Assembly: GCA_046350655.1 (NCBI GenBank)
Contig: JAXMAB010000006.1
Span: 62,001-126,000, forward strand
Source of the DNA: JAEUHO01 sp046350655
Lineage (GTDB): Bacteria > Planctomycetota > PLA2 > JAEUHO01
Direction of reading: 5' to 3'
Length of the DNA stretch: 64,000 nt
Part shown: piece by piece, positions 41,939 through 50,245 of the stretch
Layout: the number at the start of each line of letters is the position of its first letter
Numbering within the stretch: position 1 is the first letter of the stretch
Made by a program: the position numbers and the translations under genes
Notes under the pieces: generated by a model
What the model was told of the DNA's origin: nothing
Databases searched by the model: none
The model's input: the letters and a program-made list of their open reading frames with translations, nothing else

Positions 41939-42065
41939 GAGGCTGTCGAGGGACCGCAGGTTCCTTCACGGCCGCGAAGCGCGGGCCCGCAGGGCCCGCA
42001 CGCCGAGCGGGTTCTCGGGGGGTTCGGGCCCCGAGAACCGAGCGAAGGCGATTTCTTCACAGCCC
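41936..42065 (+). ncRNA. 130-nt structured 3' element, copy 2
   Basis: Begins TGAGAGGCTG, with TGA as the stop of the Nudix-fusion gene, and ends CTTCTTCACAGCCC-like. Same hairpin order as copy 1: GAGGGA/TCCTTC replaces GAAGGC/GCCTTC, a C-G to A-T compensatory change plus a G-T wobble; GCGGGCCC-GCA-GGGCCCGC is identical; GGTTCTCGGGG/CCCCGAGAACC is retained. Confidence 0.65.
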
Positions 42066-42103
42066 TCGAGCGGGGGCCGGGGCCACGGGGCCGGGGCCGG
42101 CGG

Positions 42104-42109
42104 TAGACT
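42104..42109 (+). promoter_or_regulatory. -10 hexamer TAGACT
   Basis: TAGACT 23 nt before the ATG at 42133, with GGAGG in the leader. Confidence 0.5.
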
Positions 42110-42132
42110 CGCCGCGGGGGCCCGGAGGCCGC

Positions 42133-42696
42133 ATGGACCCGTTCGTCCGGAACGTGCTGTGGGGCCTCGGCGTGGCGGCGGCGCTGCTCGGCCTCGTCGC
42201 CGCCTTCCTGCGGCTCGGACGACCGGCGGAGCTCGGCGAGGAGGGCTGCCGCGTGCGGCTCGTCGTCGAGGTCCGCGACGCCGCGACGGACCGGCCGATC
42301 GAGAAGGCGTCGGTCGAGGTCCGCATGGGTCGCCCCGTCGAGCCCCCGCCGACCGACGCGGGGATTGAGCCCGTGACGCTCGACGACGAGCTGCGCGCCG
42401 CGGCGGCGGGGCTCGTGGTGCGCGGCCGGACGGGGGCGGACGGGGTCGCCACGCTGGTCTGGGACGAGACGTGGACGGCGACGCGCTCGCGCTGGGACGC
42501 CCTGCTCGGGCGCTCGCCGACGGGGCCCGCCGACCCGCGGCTGCGCGGCTTCGCGGTCGTCGCGCACGCCGGCCACGTCGCGACCGTCGTGCCGCTCGCG
42601 CCGATCGCGGGCGAGCTCGCCGAGCCGGTCGAGGGCGAGGACGGCGACACCCGCGCGTACCGCACCGTCGTGCGGCTCGCGCGCCGCGGGCCCTGA
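42133..42696 (+). CDS. membrane-anchored protein with Ig-like domain, unknown function
   Basis: A 187-residue product: N-terminal membrane helix (VLWGLGVAAALLGLVAAFL), then a beta-rich domain with RLVVEVRDAATDRPIEKASVEV near residue 40, typical of Big/carboxypeptidase-regulatory folds. No catalytic motif. GGAGG ribosome-binding site 7 bases upstream. Convergent with the coiled-coil paralogues. Confidence 0.68.
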   Translation: MDPFVRNVLWGLGVAAALLGLVAAFLRLGRPAELGEEGCRVRLVVEVRDAATDRPIEKASVEVRMGRPVEPPPTDAGIEPVTLDDELRAAAAGLVVRGRTGADGVATLVWDETWTATRSRWDALLGRSPTGPADPRLRGFAVVAHAGHVATVVPLAPIAGELAEPVEGEDGDTRAYRTVVRLARRGP

Positions 42697-42718
42697 CCGC
42701 GCGCGCCGCGCGGGCGCG

Positions 42719-43576
42719 CTACTTGCCGTCCATGCCGCCGGTCGCGTCGGGCACGGTGACGGTGGTCCCGAACGACACGATGCCGAACCCGGCGTCGTCG
42801 CTCCCGGGGAGGAGGCCGCCGGTCTGGGCCTTGTCCCACTTCTCGCGCTGCGTCGGCGTCAGCGTCTCCTTGAGCCGCCGGGCCGCGTCCTCGCGGATCC
42901 GGCGCATCGCGCTCCCGAACGACTCGTTGCGGCCCGGCATGATCTTCTCGCGGAACGCCGAGAGCTTGCCCGCGTCGAAGAACAACGCGCCGTTCTCCAT
43001 CCGCACCATGTCCTTCTCGACGGCCGCCCACGTCACGCCGGCCTCGTCGGGCGTCTTGCGGAGGTCGTCCACGTCGCGGCGGGCGTCGGAGAGGATGCGC
43101 TCCATGTCGGCCTTCTGGCCGCCCGACAGCTCGAACGTCTTCGCCGCGTCGTCGAGGGAGCCGATCCAGGTCGTCGGGCCGACCGGGCCGGGCAGGTCCA
43201 CCGCGACCGGCGTCGAGCTCTCGACGCCGCTCGCCGCCGCCGTCGCGAGGCGCTTCTCGAGCTCCGCGAGCCGGCGCTCGAGCTCGGGGGCGGGCTTCGC
43301 GCCGCCCGCGGGGTCGGCGGCCGCGCCCGCGTCCGGGGCGGACCCCGCGAGCGGGCGGGGCGCCGCCGTGCCGCCGAGGGCGGGCGACGCGACCGGGCCG
43401 GGGCGAGCGGACTCGCGCTCCTTCACCGACTGCTCGAGGGCGGCGATCCGCTGCTCGAAGGACGCGTCGACGTCGCCGCGGTCGCGGGCCGCGTGGGACG
43501 CGTCGCGCGCGACGAGGAACGCGAAGGCCGCGGCGCCGAACGCGAGCAGGGCCAGGACGAACGTGAAGTTGCGCAT
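42719..43576 (-). CDS. membrane-anchored coiled-coil protein with LTxxQ-like motif, paralogue 1
   Basis: A 285-residue product: N-terminal anchor MRNFTFVLALLAFGAAAFAFLV, a coiled-coil stretch at 35-60 (FEQRIAALEQSVKERE), a Pro/Ala linker, a second coiled coil near 100, and a C-terminal helical domain containing LTPTQREKWDKAQ, reminiscent of Spy/CpxP LTxxQ repeats. Paralogue of the next gene upstream on this strand, of identical length. Function unknown. Confidence 0.7.
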   Translation of the reverse strand: MRNFTFVLALLAFGAAAFAFLVARDASHAARDRGDVDASFEQRIAALEQSVKERESARPGPVASPALGGTAAPRPLAGSAPDAGAAADPAGGAKPAPELERRLAELEKRLATAAASGVESSTPVAVDLPGPVGPTTWIGSLDDAAKTFELSGGQKADMERILSDARRDVDDLRKTPDEAGVTWAAVEKDMVRMENGALFFDAGKLSAFREKIMPGRNESFGSAMRRIREDAARRLKETLTPTQREKWDKAQTGGLLPGSDDAGFGIVSFGTTVTVPDATGGMDGK

Positions 43577-43596
43577 GGGGCCTCGGGGGTCGACGG

Positions 43597-43640
43597 CGGG
43601 CGGGCCTCGCGTCGGCGGGACGGGGTCGCGTCCCGAGGGG
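43597..43640. repeat. GCGAGGCCCGG element, single arm
   Basis: GCGGGCGGGCCTCGCGTC followed by GGGTCGCGTCCCGAGGGG, between the two coiled-coil paralogues. Just after it the plus strand carries TTGTCGCG and two CTACTTGTCG direct repeats (43668-43708). Confidence 0.6.
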
Positions 43641-43699
43641 CGCGACGGCGGCGTGGGGGGGGACTGCTTGTCGCGTTCCGTGTCGCGCTACTTGTCGCG

Positions 43700-44557
43700 C
43701 TACTTGTCGGTGGGGGCCTTCGGCGGCTCGCCGAACGTCGAGAACGTGACCGCGATGGGGCCGTTGCCCGCGCCGATCAGCGGGTCGACGTTCGACTCGT
43801 CGAACTTCTTCTGCTGGTCGGGGGTCAGGGGATCGCGCAGGCGCTGCTTCGCCTGGGTGCGGATGCGGGCCTCGGCGTCGCGGTACGTCTCCGTGCGGCC
43901 CGGGACCGGCTTGTCGCCGAGCGCCTTCAGCTTCGAGAAGTCGAAGCGGCCGCTGCCGTCGGCCAGTCCGCGGACGAGGTCCTCGTTGTGCTGCTTCCAG
44001 GTCTTGCCCGTGTCGTCGGGGATCGAGCGGAGGTCGTCGAGCTCGCGCTTCGTCTCGGCGAGGGTGCGGTCCCAGTCGGCGCGCTGCGACGCCGAGAGGT
44101 CGAGCTGCTTCTGCGCGTCGTCGAGGGTCGTGAGGAAGCCGCGCGGGCCGAACGCGCGGGCCATGCGCGGCAGCGGGAGGGGCGCCCCGGCCTCGACGTC
44201 CTTCGTCTTCTCCTCGACCGCGGCGAGGCGCTTGGTCAGCTCGGCGAGGCGGGTCTCGACCGGCGCGGCCGCCCCCTCGGCGCTCGTGGCGCCGCTCGCG
44301 TCCGCGGCCCGAGGCGACGCCGCCAGCGTGCCCTCGTCCCGGCGCGGGGGCGGGGCCTCGACGGGGCCGGGGCGCGCGGCCGCGGCCTCGACCAGGCGGC
44401 GTTCGGCGTTCGCGAGCCGCGTCTCGAGGACGCGCAGCTCGTCGAGCTCGGCCTCCACCCGGTCGAGGCGGTCGGCGGGGCCCGACGACGTGCGGTAGGC
44501 GACCCAGCCCGCCAACCCGACCGCCAGGACCGACAGGACGAGGGCCACTTGCTGCAC
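43700..44557 (-). CDS. membrane-anchored coiled-coil protein with LTxxQ-like motif, paralogue 2
   Basis: A 285-residue product: anchor QQVALVLSVLAVGLAGWVAY, long coiled coil at 30-60 (RLDRVEAELDELRVLETRLANAERRL), Pro/Ala linker, second coiled coil (TRLAELTKRLAAVEEKTKD) and C-terminal LTPDQQKKFDES. GTG at 44557 is chosen because GGAGG lies 6 bases upstream and because it makes the length equal to the paralogue; an in-frame GTG at 44581 has no ribosome-binding site. Confidence 0.7.
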   Translation of the reverse strand: MQQVALVLSVLAVGLAGWVAYRTSSGPADRLDRVEAELDELRVLETRLANAERRLVEAAAARPGPVEAPPPRRDEGTLAASPRAADASGATSAEGAAAPVETRLAELTKRLAAVEEKTKDVEAGAPLPLPRMARAFGPRGFLTTLDDAQKQLDLSASQRADWDRTLAETKRELDDLRSIPDDTGKTWKQHNEDLVRGLADGSGRFDFSKLKALGDKPVPGRTETYRDAEARIRTQAKQRLRDPLTPDQQKKFDESNVDPLIGAGNGPIAVTFSTFGEPPKAPTDK

Positions 44558-44644
44558 GGACCACCTCCGGACGACGGACACCGCACCCGAGGAGCCGACG
44601 CGCCGGACCGGCCGGCGGTTCCGCGCGCCGGGGGGGGGGGGAGG

Positions 44645-45154
44645 TCAGTCGACGATCGTGACGAGCGTCGCGCCCTTCTCGACCGCCTGGCCCGCCGCCA
44701 CGTGGACCGTCTTGACGGTGCCCGTCCGCGGCGCCCGGATCTCGTTCTCCATCTTCATGGCCTCGAGGACCAGGAGCGGCTGGTGGAGGGCGACGACGGT
44801 CCCTTCCGCGACGCGGACGTCCTTCACGACGCCCGGCATGACGGCCTTCACGACCCCCTGCCCGGCCGCCTTCTTGGTCCCGGCGGTCGCGCGGTGGGCC
44901 TCGCGGGTGCGCTCGTCCTCGACGGGGACGCGGACCTCGCGGTCGTGGAACTGCAGGACGGCCGCGCCGTCGTCGAACCGCGCGGCGAACGACACGCTCC
45001 GGCGGTCGAGCAGCAGGCTGTAGAGGCCCGTGCCCTCCACCGTCTCGACGTCCGCGCGGTGGGGGACGCCGTCGACGAGGACGCGCGTGCCGGTCTTGTC
45101 GGTCACGACCTCGACGACGCGGGTGCGGCCGGCCCAGTCCACGAAGTACTTCAT
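44645..45154 (-). CDS. biotin carrier protein of an acyl-CoA carboxylase
   Basis: A 169-residue product. The C-terminal 75 residues form the biotinyl domain with the biotin-acceptor motif EAMKMEN near residue 132 and the flanking VMPGVVKDVRV. The N-terminal 90 residues resemble the beta-barrel linking domain of acyl-CoA carboxylase alpha chains. ATG overlaps the biotin carboxylase stop by ATGA. In most relatives these two are one chain; here they are split. Confidence 0.9.
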   Translation of the reverse strand: MKYFVDWAGRTRVVEVVTDKTGTRVLVDGVPHRADVETVEGTGLYSLLLDRRSVSFAARFDDGAAVLQFHDREVRVPVEDERTREAHRATAGTKKAAGQGVVKAVMPGVVKDVRVAEGTVVALHQPLLVLEAMKMENEIRAPRTGTVKTVHVAAGQAVEKGATLVTIVD

Positions 45155-46698
45155 CGCGGCCACTCCCCGAGGGACCGGCGGCCCTCGCGCACCCACGACG
45201 ACTCGCCGGTCGCGGCGCCCGGGCCCGTCGGGATCGCGCTCGTCGGGGTCCGGCGGTGCAGCGCGAGCGCGGCCGCGACGACGGGCGCGAGGTCCTCGCC
45301 GGCCGCGTCGCCGAGGTGCGCGGTCGGGGCGGCGGGGTCGCGGGGCGCGTACCCGTTGAGCAGCGACGTGTCGTAGTCGCCGGCGACGAACCGCGCGTCG
45401 TCGAGCACGTCGAGCAGCAGCGGGACGTTCGTCGTCAGCCCGCCGATCCGCGTCTCGTGGAGCGCGCGGCGCATGCGGGCGATCGCCTGGGCGCGCGTCG
45501 GCGCATGGACGATCAGCTTCAGGAGCATCGGGTCGTAGAAGAGCGTGATCTCCTGCCCGACGTAGAGGTGCCCGTCGATGCGGACGCCGGGCCCGCCCGG
45601 CAGCTGCAGCGCGGTCACGCGGCCCGTCGAGGGCAGGAACCCGTTGGCGGGGTCCTCGGCGCACACGCGCGCCTCGATCGCGTGGCCGTTCGAGACGAGC
45701 GGCTTGCCGCCGAACGTGAGCGGGAGGCCCTGGGCCACGCGCAGCTGCTCCGCGACGAGGTCCACGCCGTACCGCATCTCCGTGATCGGGTGCTCGACCT
45801 GGAGGCGGTTGTTCATCTCCATGAAGTAGAAGGAGCGGTCGGCGCCGACGAGCAGCTCGACGGTCCCGGCGTTGCGGTAGCCGACGGCCTGCGCGACGGC
45901 GACGCCCGCGGCGCAGACCTTCGCGCGCAGGGCCTCGTCGACGACGGGCGACGGCGTCTCCTCGATGATCTTCTGGTGGCGGCGCTGGACGGAGCACTCG
46001 CGCTCGCCGACGGCGACGGCGTGGCCGTGGTCGTCGACGATCACCTGCACCTCGACGTGGCGCGGGCGGTCGACGTACCGCTCGAGGTAGACGACCTCGC
46101 TGCCGAACGACGTCTTGGCCTCGGAGGCGGCGCGCCGCGCGGCCTCGACCAGCTCCTCCTTCTTCTCGACGCGCCGGATGCCCTTGCCGCCGCCGCCGCG
46201 GGCGGCCTTCACGAGCAGCGGGAAGCCGACGCCCTCGGCCGCCGCGAGGACCGCGGCGGCGTTCGTCGCGTCGGGGAGCTCCGCGCCGGGCACGACGGGC
46301 ACGCCCGCGGCCTGCGCGGTGCGGCGGGCGCTGACCTTGTCGCCCATGCGCCGCATGGCGGCGGCGGAGGGCCCGACGAACGTGAGGCCCGCGGCGTCGC
46401 AGGCCTCGCGGAACGCCGCGTTCTCCGAGAGGAAGCCGTAGCCGGGGTGGACGGCGTCGGCGCCCGTCGCCTTCGCAGCGGCGAGGATCGCGTCGATCGA
46501 GAGGTAGGAGTCCTTCGGCGGCGGGGGGCCGAGGCGGACGGCCTCGTGCGCGGCGCGGACGTGCAGCTCGACGCGGTCCGCGTCGGAGTACACGGCCACG
46601 GTGGCGAGGCCGGCTTCGTGGGCGGCGCGGAGCACGCGGAGCGCGATCTCGCCCCGGTTCGCGACGAGGAGCTTGCGGATCGGTCGGGGTGCGGTCAC
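45151..46698 (-). CDS. biotin carboxylase subunit of acyl-CoA carboxylase
   Basis: ATP-dependent carboxylation of biotin. The 515-residue product has the N-terminal KLLVANRGEIALRV, the ATP-grasp glycine loop ARGGGGKGIRRV near residue 170, EMNNRLQVEHPITE near 290 and the C-terminal biotin carboxylase domain (LPSTGRVTALQLPGGPGVRID). Length is slightly above AccC because of a 50-residue tail. GTG start with TAGGCT (46707-46712) ending 8 bases upstream, so nearly leaderless. Likely partner of the carboxyltransferase at 61.3-62.9 kb; substrate (acetyl-, propionyl- or other CoA) uncertain. Confidence 0.93.
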   Translation of the reverse strand: MTAPRPIRKLLVANRGEIALRVLRAAHEAGLATVAVYSDADRVELHVRAAHEAVRLGPPPPKDSYLSIDAILAAAKATGADAVHPGYGFLSENAAFREACDAAGLTFVGPSAAAMRRMGDKVSARRTAQAAGVPVVPGAELPDATNAAAVLAAAEGVGFPLLVKAARGGGGKGIRRVEKKEELVEAARRAASEAKTSFGSEVVYLERYVDRPRHVEVQVIVDDHGHAVAVGERECSVQRRHQKIIEETPSPVVDEALRAKVCAAGVAVAQAVGYRNAGTVELLVGADRSFYFMEMNNRLQVEHPITEMRYGVDLVAEQLRVAQGLPLTFGGKPLVSNGHAIEARVCAEDPANGFLPSTGRVTALQLPGGPGVRIDGHLYVGQEITLFYDPMLLKLIVHAPTRAQAIARMRRALHETRIGGLTTNVPLLLDVLDDARFVAGDYDTSLLNGYAPRDPAAPTAHLGDAAGEDLAPVVAAALALHRRTPTSAIPTGPGAATGESSWVREGRRSLGEWPR

Positions 46699-46706
46699 GG
46701 GCGAGC

Positions 46707-46712
46707 AGCCTA
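46707..46712 (-). promoter_or_regulatory. -10 hexamer TAGGCT
   Basis: Minus-strand TAGGCT ends 8 nt before the GTG at 46698; leader of at most two bases. Confidence 0.5.
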
Positions 46713-46762
46713 CCCGGGGGGGCGCTCCGCCGGGAGCGTCCGCCGGGAGAACGGCCCGCGTC

Positions 46763-46793
46763 GCACCGGGCCTCGCGTACCCCTGGGCCGCGC
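46763..46793. repeat. GCGAGGCCCGG element, single arm
   Basis: CACCGGGCCTCGCGTAC followed by GGGCCGCGCG, in the divergent spacer between biotin carboxylase and the heme lipoprotein. Confidence 0.6.
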
Positions 46794-46850
46794 GTCGCCC
46801 CCCCCGCGTCGCGGCCGGGTTCCCGGCGCCTCGGGGGCTCGTGCCGCCCG

Positions 46851-46856
46851 TACGAT
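46851..46856 (+). promoter_or_regulatory. -10 hexamer TACGAT
   Basis: TACGAT 22 nt before the ATG at 46879, with GGGAG in the leader. Confidence 0.5.
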
Positions 46857-46878
46857 CCGAGCCCCCGGGAGCCCCGCC

Positions 46879-47490
46879 ATGCGCCACGCCGTCCGCTTCG
46901 CCGCCCTGGTCGCGTCGTTCGCCGTGTTCACCTCGGCGGCCGGTTGCGGGGACCGCGCCGCCGGGCCCGCGACCGGGACCGCCGCGTGGACCGAGGTCGC
47001 CGAGGCGGACCTGTCCGTCGGCGAGCGCGGGCAGAAGGCGAAGGCCGACGCCGCGCGCGAGGCGCTCTTCGGCCGGCTGATGGCGCGCCTGACGGAGGAG
47101 ATGGCGAAGGGCGGGCCCGTCGGCGCGGTGGCGGTCTGCCGCGAGCAGGCGCACCCGATCGCCCTCGAGGTCGCGAAGGCCGAGGGCGTCGCGATCGGCC
47201 GGACGTCGCACCGGCTGCGCAACCCGATGAACGCTCCGCCGGACTGGGCGCGCGGGTTCGTCGAGGGGGAACGCGCGACGCCGGCCCTCGTGCGCGCGGG
47301 CGACGGACGGCTCGGGGTGCTCACGCCGATCCGGCTGCGCGCCAACTGCCTCGCCTGCCACGGCGACCCGAAGGCGATGGACCCGAAGGTCGTGGAGGCG
47401 CTCGCGGCCGGGTACCCGCGCGACCGGGCCACGGGGTTCGAGGAGGGTGACCTGCGCGGGTGGTTCTGGGTCGAGGTCCCGAAGCCGTAG
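46879..47490 (+). CDS. Tll0287-like (DUF3365) c-type heme lipoprotein
   Basis: A 203-residue product with signal peptide and lipobox (VFTSAAGC, Cys near residue 24), the sensor-like DUF3365/Tll0287 fold (AVAVCREQAHPIALEVAKAEGVAIGRTSHRLRNPMNAPPDW) and a single c-heme site CLACHG near residue 157. Expected to face the periplasm, binding one heme as electron carrier or redox sensor. The partner is unknown; no two-component gene is adjacent. Confidence 0.82.
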   Translation: MRHAVRFAALVASFAVFTSAAGCGDRAAGPATGTAAWTEVAEADLSVGERGQKAKADAAREALFGRLMARLTEEMAKGGPVGAVAVCREQAHPIALEVAKAEGVAIGRTSHRLRNPMNAPPDWARGFVEGERATPALVRAGDGRLGVLTPIRLRANCLACHGDPKAMDPKVVEALAAGYPRDRATGFEEGDLRGWFWVEVPKP

Positions 47491-47598
47491 GGTCGAACCG
47501 AACCGGCGCCCGGCCCGGCCGTCCCCGCGGCGCCGTCGCGACCCGAGCGCCGCGCGTTCGTGGGGGTCGCCCACGATCCCTGCGACCATGCCCCCCGC

Positions 47599-48893
47599 GT
47601 GACCGTCGCCGCGCCGCCCCGACCCGCCGTCGTCGCCGTCCACATGGGGTACGGCCACCTGCGCGCGGGCCTCGCGTTGGCGGAGGCCGCCGGGACCGGC
47701 GTCCTGTCGATGGACCGCCCGCCGTTCGCGTCGCCGCACGACGTCGCGGTGTGGGACCGGCTGCGCACGACGTACGAGCGGCTCTCGCGGCGCACGGGCC
47801 TGCCCGTCGTCGGGCCCGCGTACCGGCGCGTGCTCGAGGTGGTGACGGCGATCCCGCGGCTGCGCCCGGCGGACACGCAGCGCGAGCCGAGCCTGTCGGT
47901 GCGGTACATGGCGTCCCTGCTCGCGAAGGGCTTCGGCGGCCCGCTCGTCGCGCACCTGAAGGCGACGGGGGCCCCGCTCGTCTCGACGTTCTACGCGGCG
48001 GCGATCGTGGCGGAGGCCGCCGGCGTGCGGCGCGTGGTCTCCGTGATCACCGACGCCGACGTCAACCGCGTGTGGGCGCCGGCCGACGCGGCCGCGGGGG
48101 CGACGGTCTACGCCGTGCCGACCGCGCGCGCGGCGCGGCGGCTGCGCGCGTTCGGCGTGCCCGCCGCGCGCATCCACCGCACGGGGTTCCCGTTGCCGCG
48201 CGAGGTCGCGGGCGCGGACGGCGCGGCGGAGCGGACGCGCGCGCTCGCCGCGCGGCTCGTGCGGCTCGACCCGCGGGGCGCGTTCGCGGCGACGGCGCCG
48301 GACGCCGCGCGGCGCTGCGGCGCGACGCGGACGCGGGCGACGTCGCGCGGCCGCTCGAGGTCGCGTTCGCGGTGGGCGGCGCGGGCGCGCAGGTCGAGCT
48401 CGCGGGGCGGCTCGTCGTCGCGCTGGCGCCGCGGCTGCGCGCGGGGACCACGCGGCTCACGCTGGTGGCCGGGACGCGCGAGGACACGGCGGCGCGGCTG
48501 AAGGCGGCCGTCGCGCGCGCGGGCCTCGCGTCGGCGGAAGGGGCCGCGGTCGAGGTGCTCTTCGAGCCGACGTTCGAGGGGTACGCGGCGCGGTTCCACG
48601 CGCGGCTGGCGGACCTCGACGTCCTCTGGACGAAGCCGAGCGAGATCACGTTCTTCGGGCCCGCGGGGTTCGCGCTCGCGCTGACGACGCCGCTCGGCGC
48701 GCAGGAGCACGCGAACCGCGCGTGGGCCCGCCGGCTCGGCGCGGCCCTCGACGCGGGCGACCCGCGGCACGCGGGCGCGTGGCTCGACCGCCGGCTCGCC
48801 GACGGGTCCCTCGCGCGGGTCGCGTTCGCGGCGGCGACGCGGATGCCCCGCCACGGCACCGAGCGCATCCTCGCGCTGGCGGCCGGCGCGTGA
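47599..48893 (+). pseudogene. glycosyltransferase-like gene with an internal frameshift
   Basis: Reading frame 1 from GTG 47599 gives a convincing N-terminal half (VVAVHMGYGHLRAGLALAEA, AAIVAEAAGVRRVVSVITDAD, VYAVPTARAARRLRAFGVPAARIHRTGFP). It resembles MurG/MGDG-synthase-like GT-B proteins, where G-Y/G-HLRA is the usual N-terminal loop. Near 48300-48315 it turns into Arg/Ser noise, while the frame shifted by one base continues sensibly (LRRDADAGDVARPLEVAFAVGGAGAQVELAGRLVV ... LWTKPSEITFFGPAGFALALT) to 48893. A one-base indel in a GCGCGGCG run is the simplest explanation, as a sequencing error or a genuine mutation. The stop overlaps the next gene by GTGA. Function tentative. Confidence 0.7.
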
Positions 48894-49657
48894 GCCGCGC
48901 GGAGCCCGTCGAGCGGATCCTCTCGAAGTGGCGCGTCGCGTCGCGCACCGAGGCGCAGCGGCTCGTGCGCGCCGGGCGCGTGACCGCCGGCGGCGTCGTC
49001 GTGCGCGACCCGCGCGTGGTGGTGGACCCCGCGCGGCAGCCGCTGGCGGTGGACGGGCGCCGCGTCGAGGCGCCTGTGGGCGGCACGGTGTGGCTCGCGC
49101 TCAACAAGCCGCGGGGCGTCGTCACGACGACCCACGACCCCGAGGGCCGGCCGACGGTGATGGGCCTCGTCGGCGCGCACGCCGCGCCCGGGCTCGCGCC
49201 GGTCGGCCGCCTCGACCAGGCGAGCGCCGGCCTGATCCTCCTCTCGAACGACGCGACGCTGGCCGACCGCCTGCTCGACCCGCGCACGCACGTCCGCAAG
49301 CGCTACCGCGTGAAGGTGAAGGGCCACCTCGCGCCCGAGGCCCTCGCGCGCCTGCGCGACGACACCCTCGTCGAGGACGGGCTCGCGCTCGGGCCCATGG
49401 CCGTCGAGGTCGAGTCCGAGGGCCCGAAGTCGTGCTGGCTCAGGATCACGCTCGACGAGGGCAAGAACCGCCAGATCCGCCGCCGTCTCGCCGACGTCGG
49501 CCACGCGGTCGAGGTGCTCGTCCGCACCGCCATCGGCCCGCTCGAGCTGGGCGACCTCGCCCCCGGCGCCGTCCGCCCGCTCACCGACGCCGAGGTCGAC
49601 GCGCTGCGCGCCGCCGCCGCCCCGCGCGGGGGGCCCCGGTCGCCGCGGGATTCTTGA
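48890..49657 (+). CDS. rRNA pseudouridine synthase, RsuA/RluB/E/F family
   Basis: A 255-residue product with an N-terminal S4 RNA-binding domain (residues 8-55, RILSKWRVASRTEAQRLVRAGRV) and the catalytic motif GRLDQASAGLILLSND near residue 105, whose Asp is the nucleophile. KNRQIRR near residue 200 is the conserved RNA-contact loop. Target uridine not predictable. GTG start overlaps the upstream stop, so co-translated. Confidence 0.93.
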   Translation: MSRAEPVERILSKWRVASRTEAQRLVRAGRVTAGGVVVRDPRVVVDPARQPLAVDGRRVEAPVGGTVWLALNKPRGVVTTTHDPEGRPTVMGLVGAHAAPGLAPVGRLDQASAGLILLSNDATLADRLLDPRTHVRKRYRVKVKGHLAPEALARLRDDTLVEDGLALGPMAVEVESEGPKSCWLRITLDEGKNRQIRRRLADVGHAVEVLVRTAIGPLELGDLAPGAVRPLTDAEVDALRAAAAPRGGPRSPRDS

Positions 49658-49690
49658 TCGCGGCGCGCGGCCCGCGCGTCATGGGAGCGG

Positions 49691-50245
49691 ATGGACCTCC
49701 CGCCGCCCCCGGTGCCGACCTCCGCGGACCCGCCCCGCGTGTCCGCGGCCGACGTCGAAGCGGCCCGCCGCGGCGACCGCGCCGCCTTCGCCGCGCTCTA
49801 CGACGCCACGCACCGGTCGGTCTACCTCTACGCGCTCGCGATCCTCGGCCACGCCGAGGACGCCGAGGACACGACCCACGCCGCCTACCTCAAGGCCTGG
49901 GCCGACCTGCCCTCGCTCCGCGACGCCGACCGCTTCGCGCCGTGGCTGTTCCGCATCGCCCGGAACGCGGCCCGCGACCTGCTGCGTCGGGGGCGTCCCC
50001 ATGCGCCCCTCCCCGACGGACTCCCGGCCCGCGCCGACCGCGAGGCCCGCCCGCTCGCGGACCTCCTCGACGGCCTCGACGCCGACACCCGCGCGCTCGT
50101 CGTGCTCCGCCACGGCCTCGGGTTCGACGTCGAGCACGTCGCCACGTTGCTCGACACGAGCGCCCCGACCGTCCGCCGCCGGCTCGCGCGGGCCGTCGAG
50201 CACCTGCGCCGGCGCGAGACCGCGAGGACCGCCCATGACCGCTGA
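49691..50245 (+). CDS. ECF RNA polymerase sigma factor
   Basis: A 184-residue sigma factor. Region 2 lies at 20-95 (AARRGDRAAFAALYDATHRSVYLYALAILG, then AEDTTHAAYLKAWADL, the DDxxQ-type segment, and PWLFRIARNAARDLLRR). Region 4 lies at 120-175 (LVVLRHGLGFDVEHVATLLDTSAPTVRRRLARAVEHLRR). ATG with GGGAGCGG upstream. It overlaps the next gene by 11 bases; that gene encodes a membrane protein placed like an anti-sigma factor, so the pair is probably a cell-envelope stress or signal module. Confidence 0.93.
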   Translation: MDLPPPPVPTSADPPRVSAADVEAARRGDRAAFAALYDATHRSVYLYALAILGHAEDAEDTTHAAYLKAWADLPSLRDADRFAPWLFRIARNAARDLLRRGRPHAPLPDGLPARADREARPLADLLDGLDADTRALVVLRHGLGFDVEHVATLLDTSAPTVRRRLARAVEHLRRRETARTAHDR

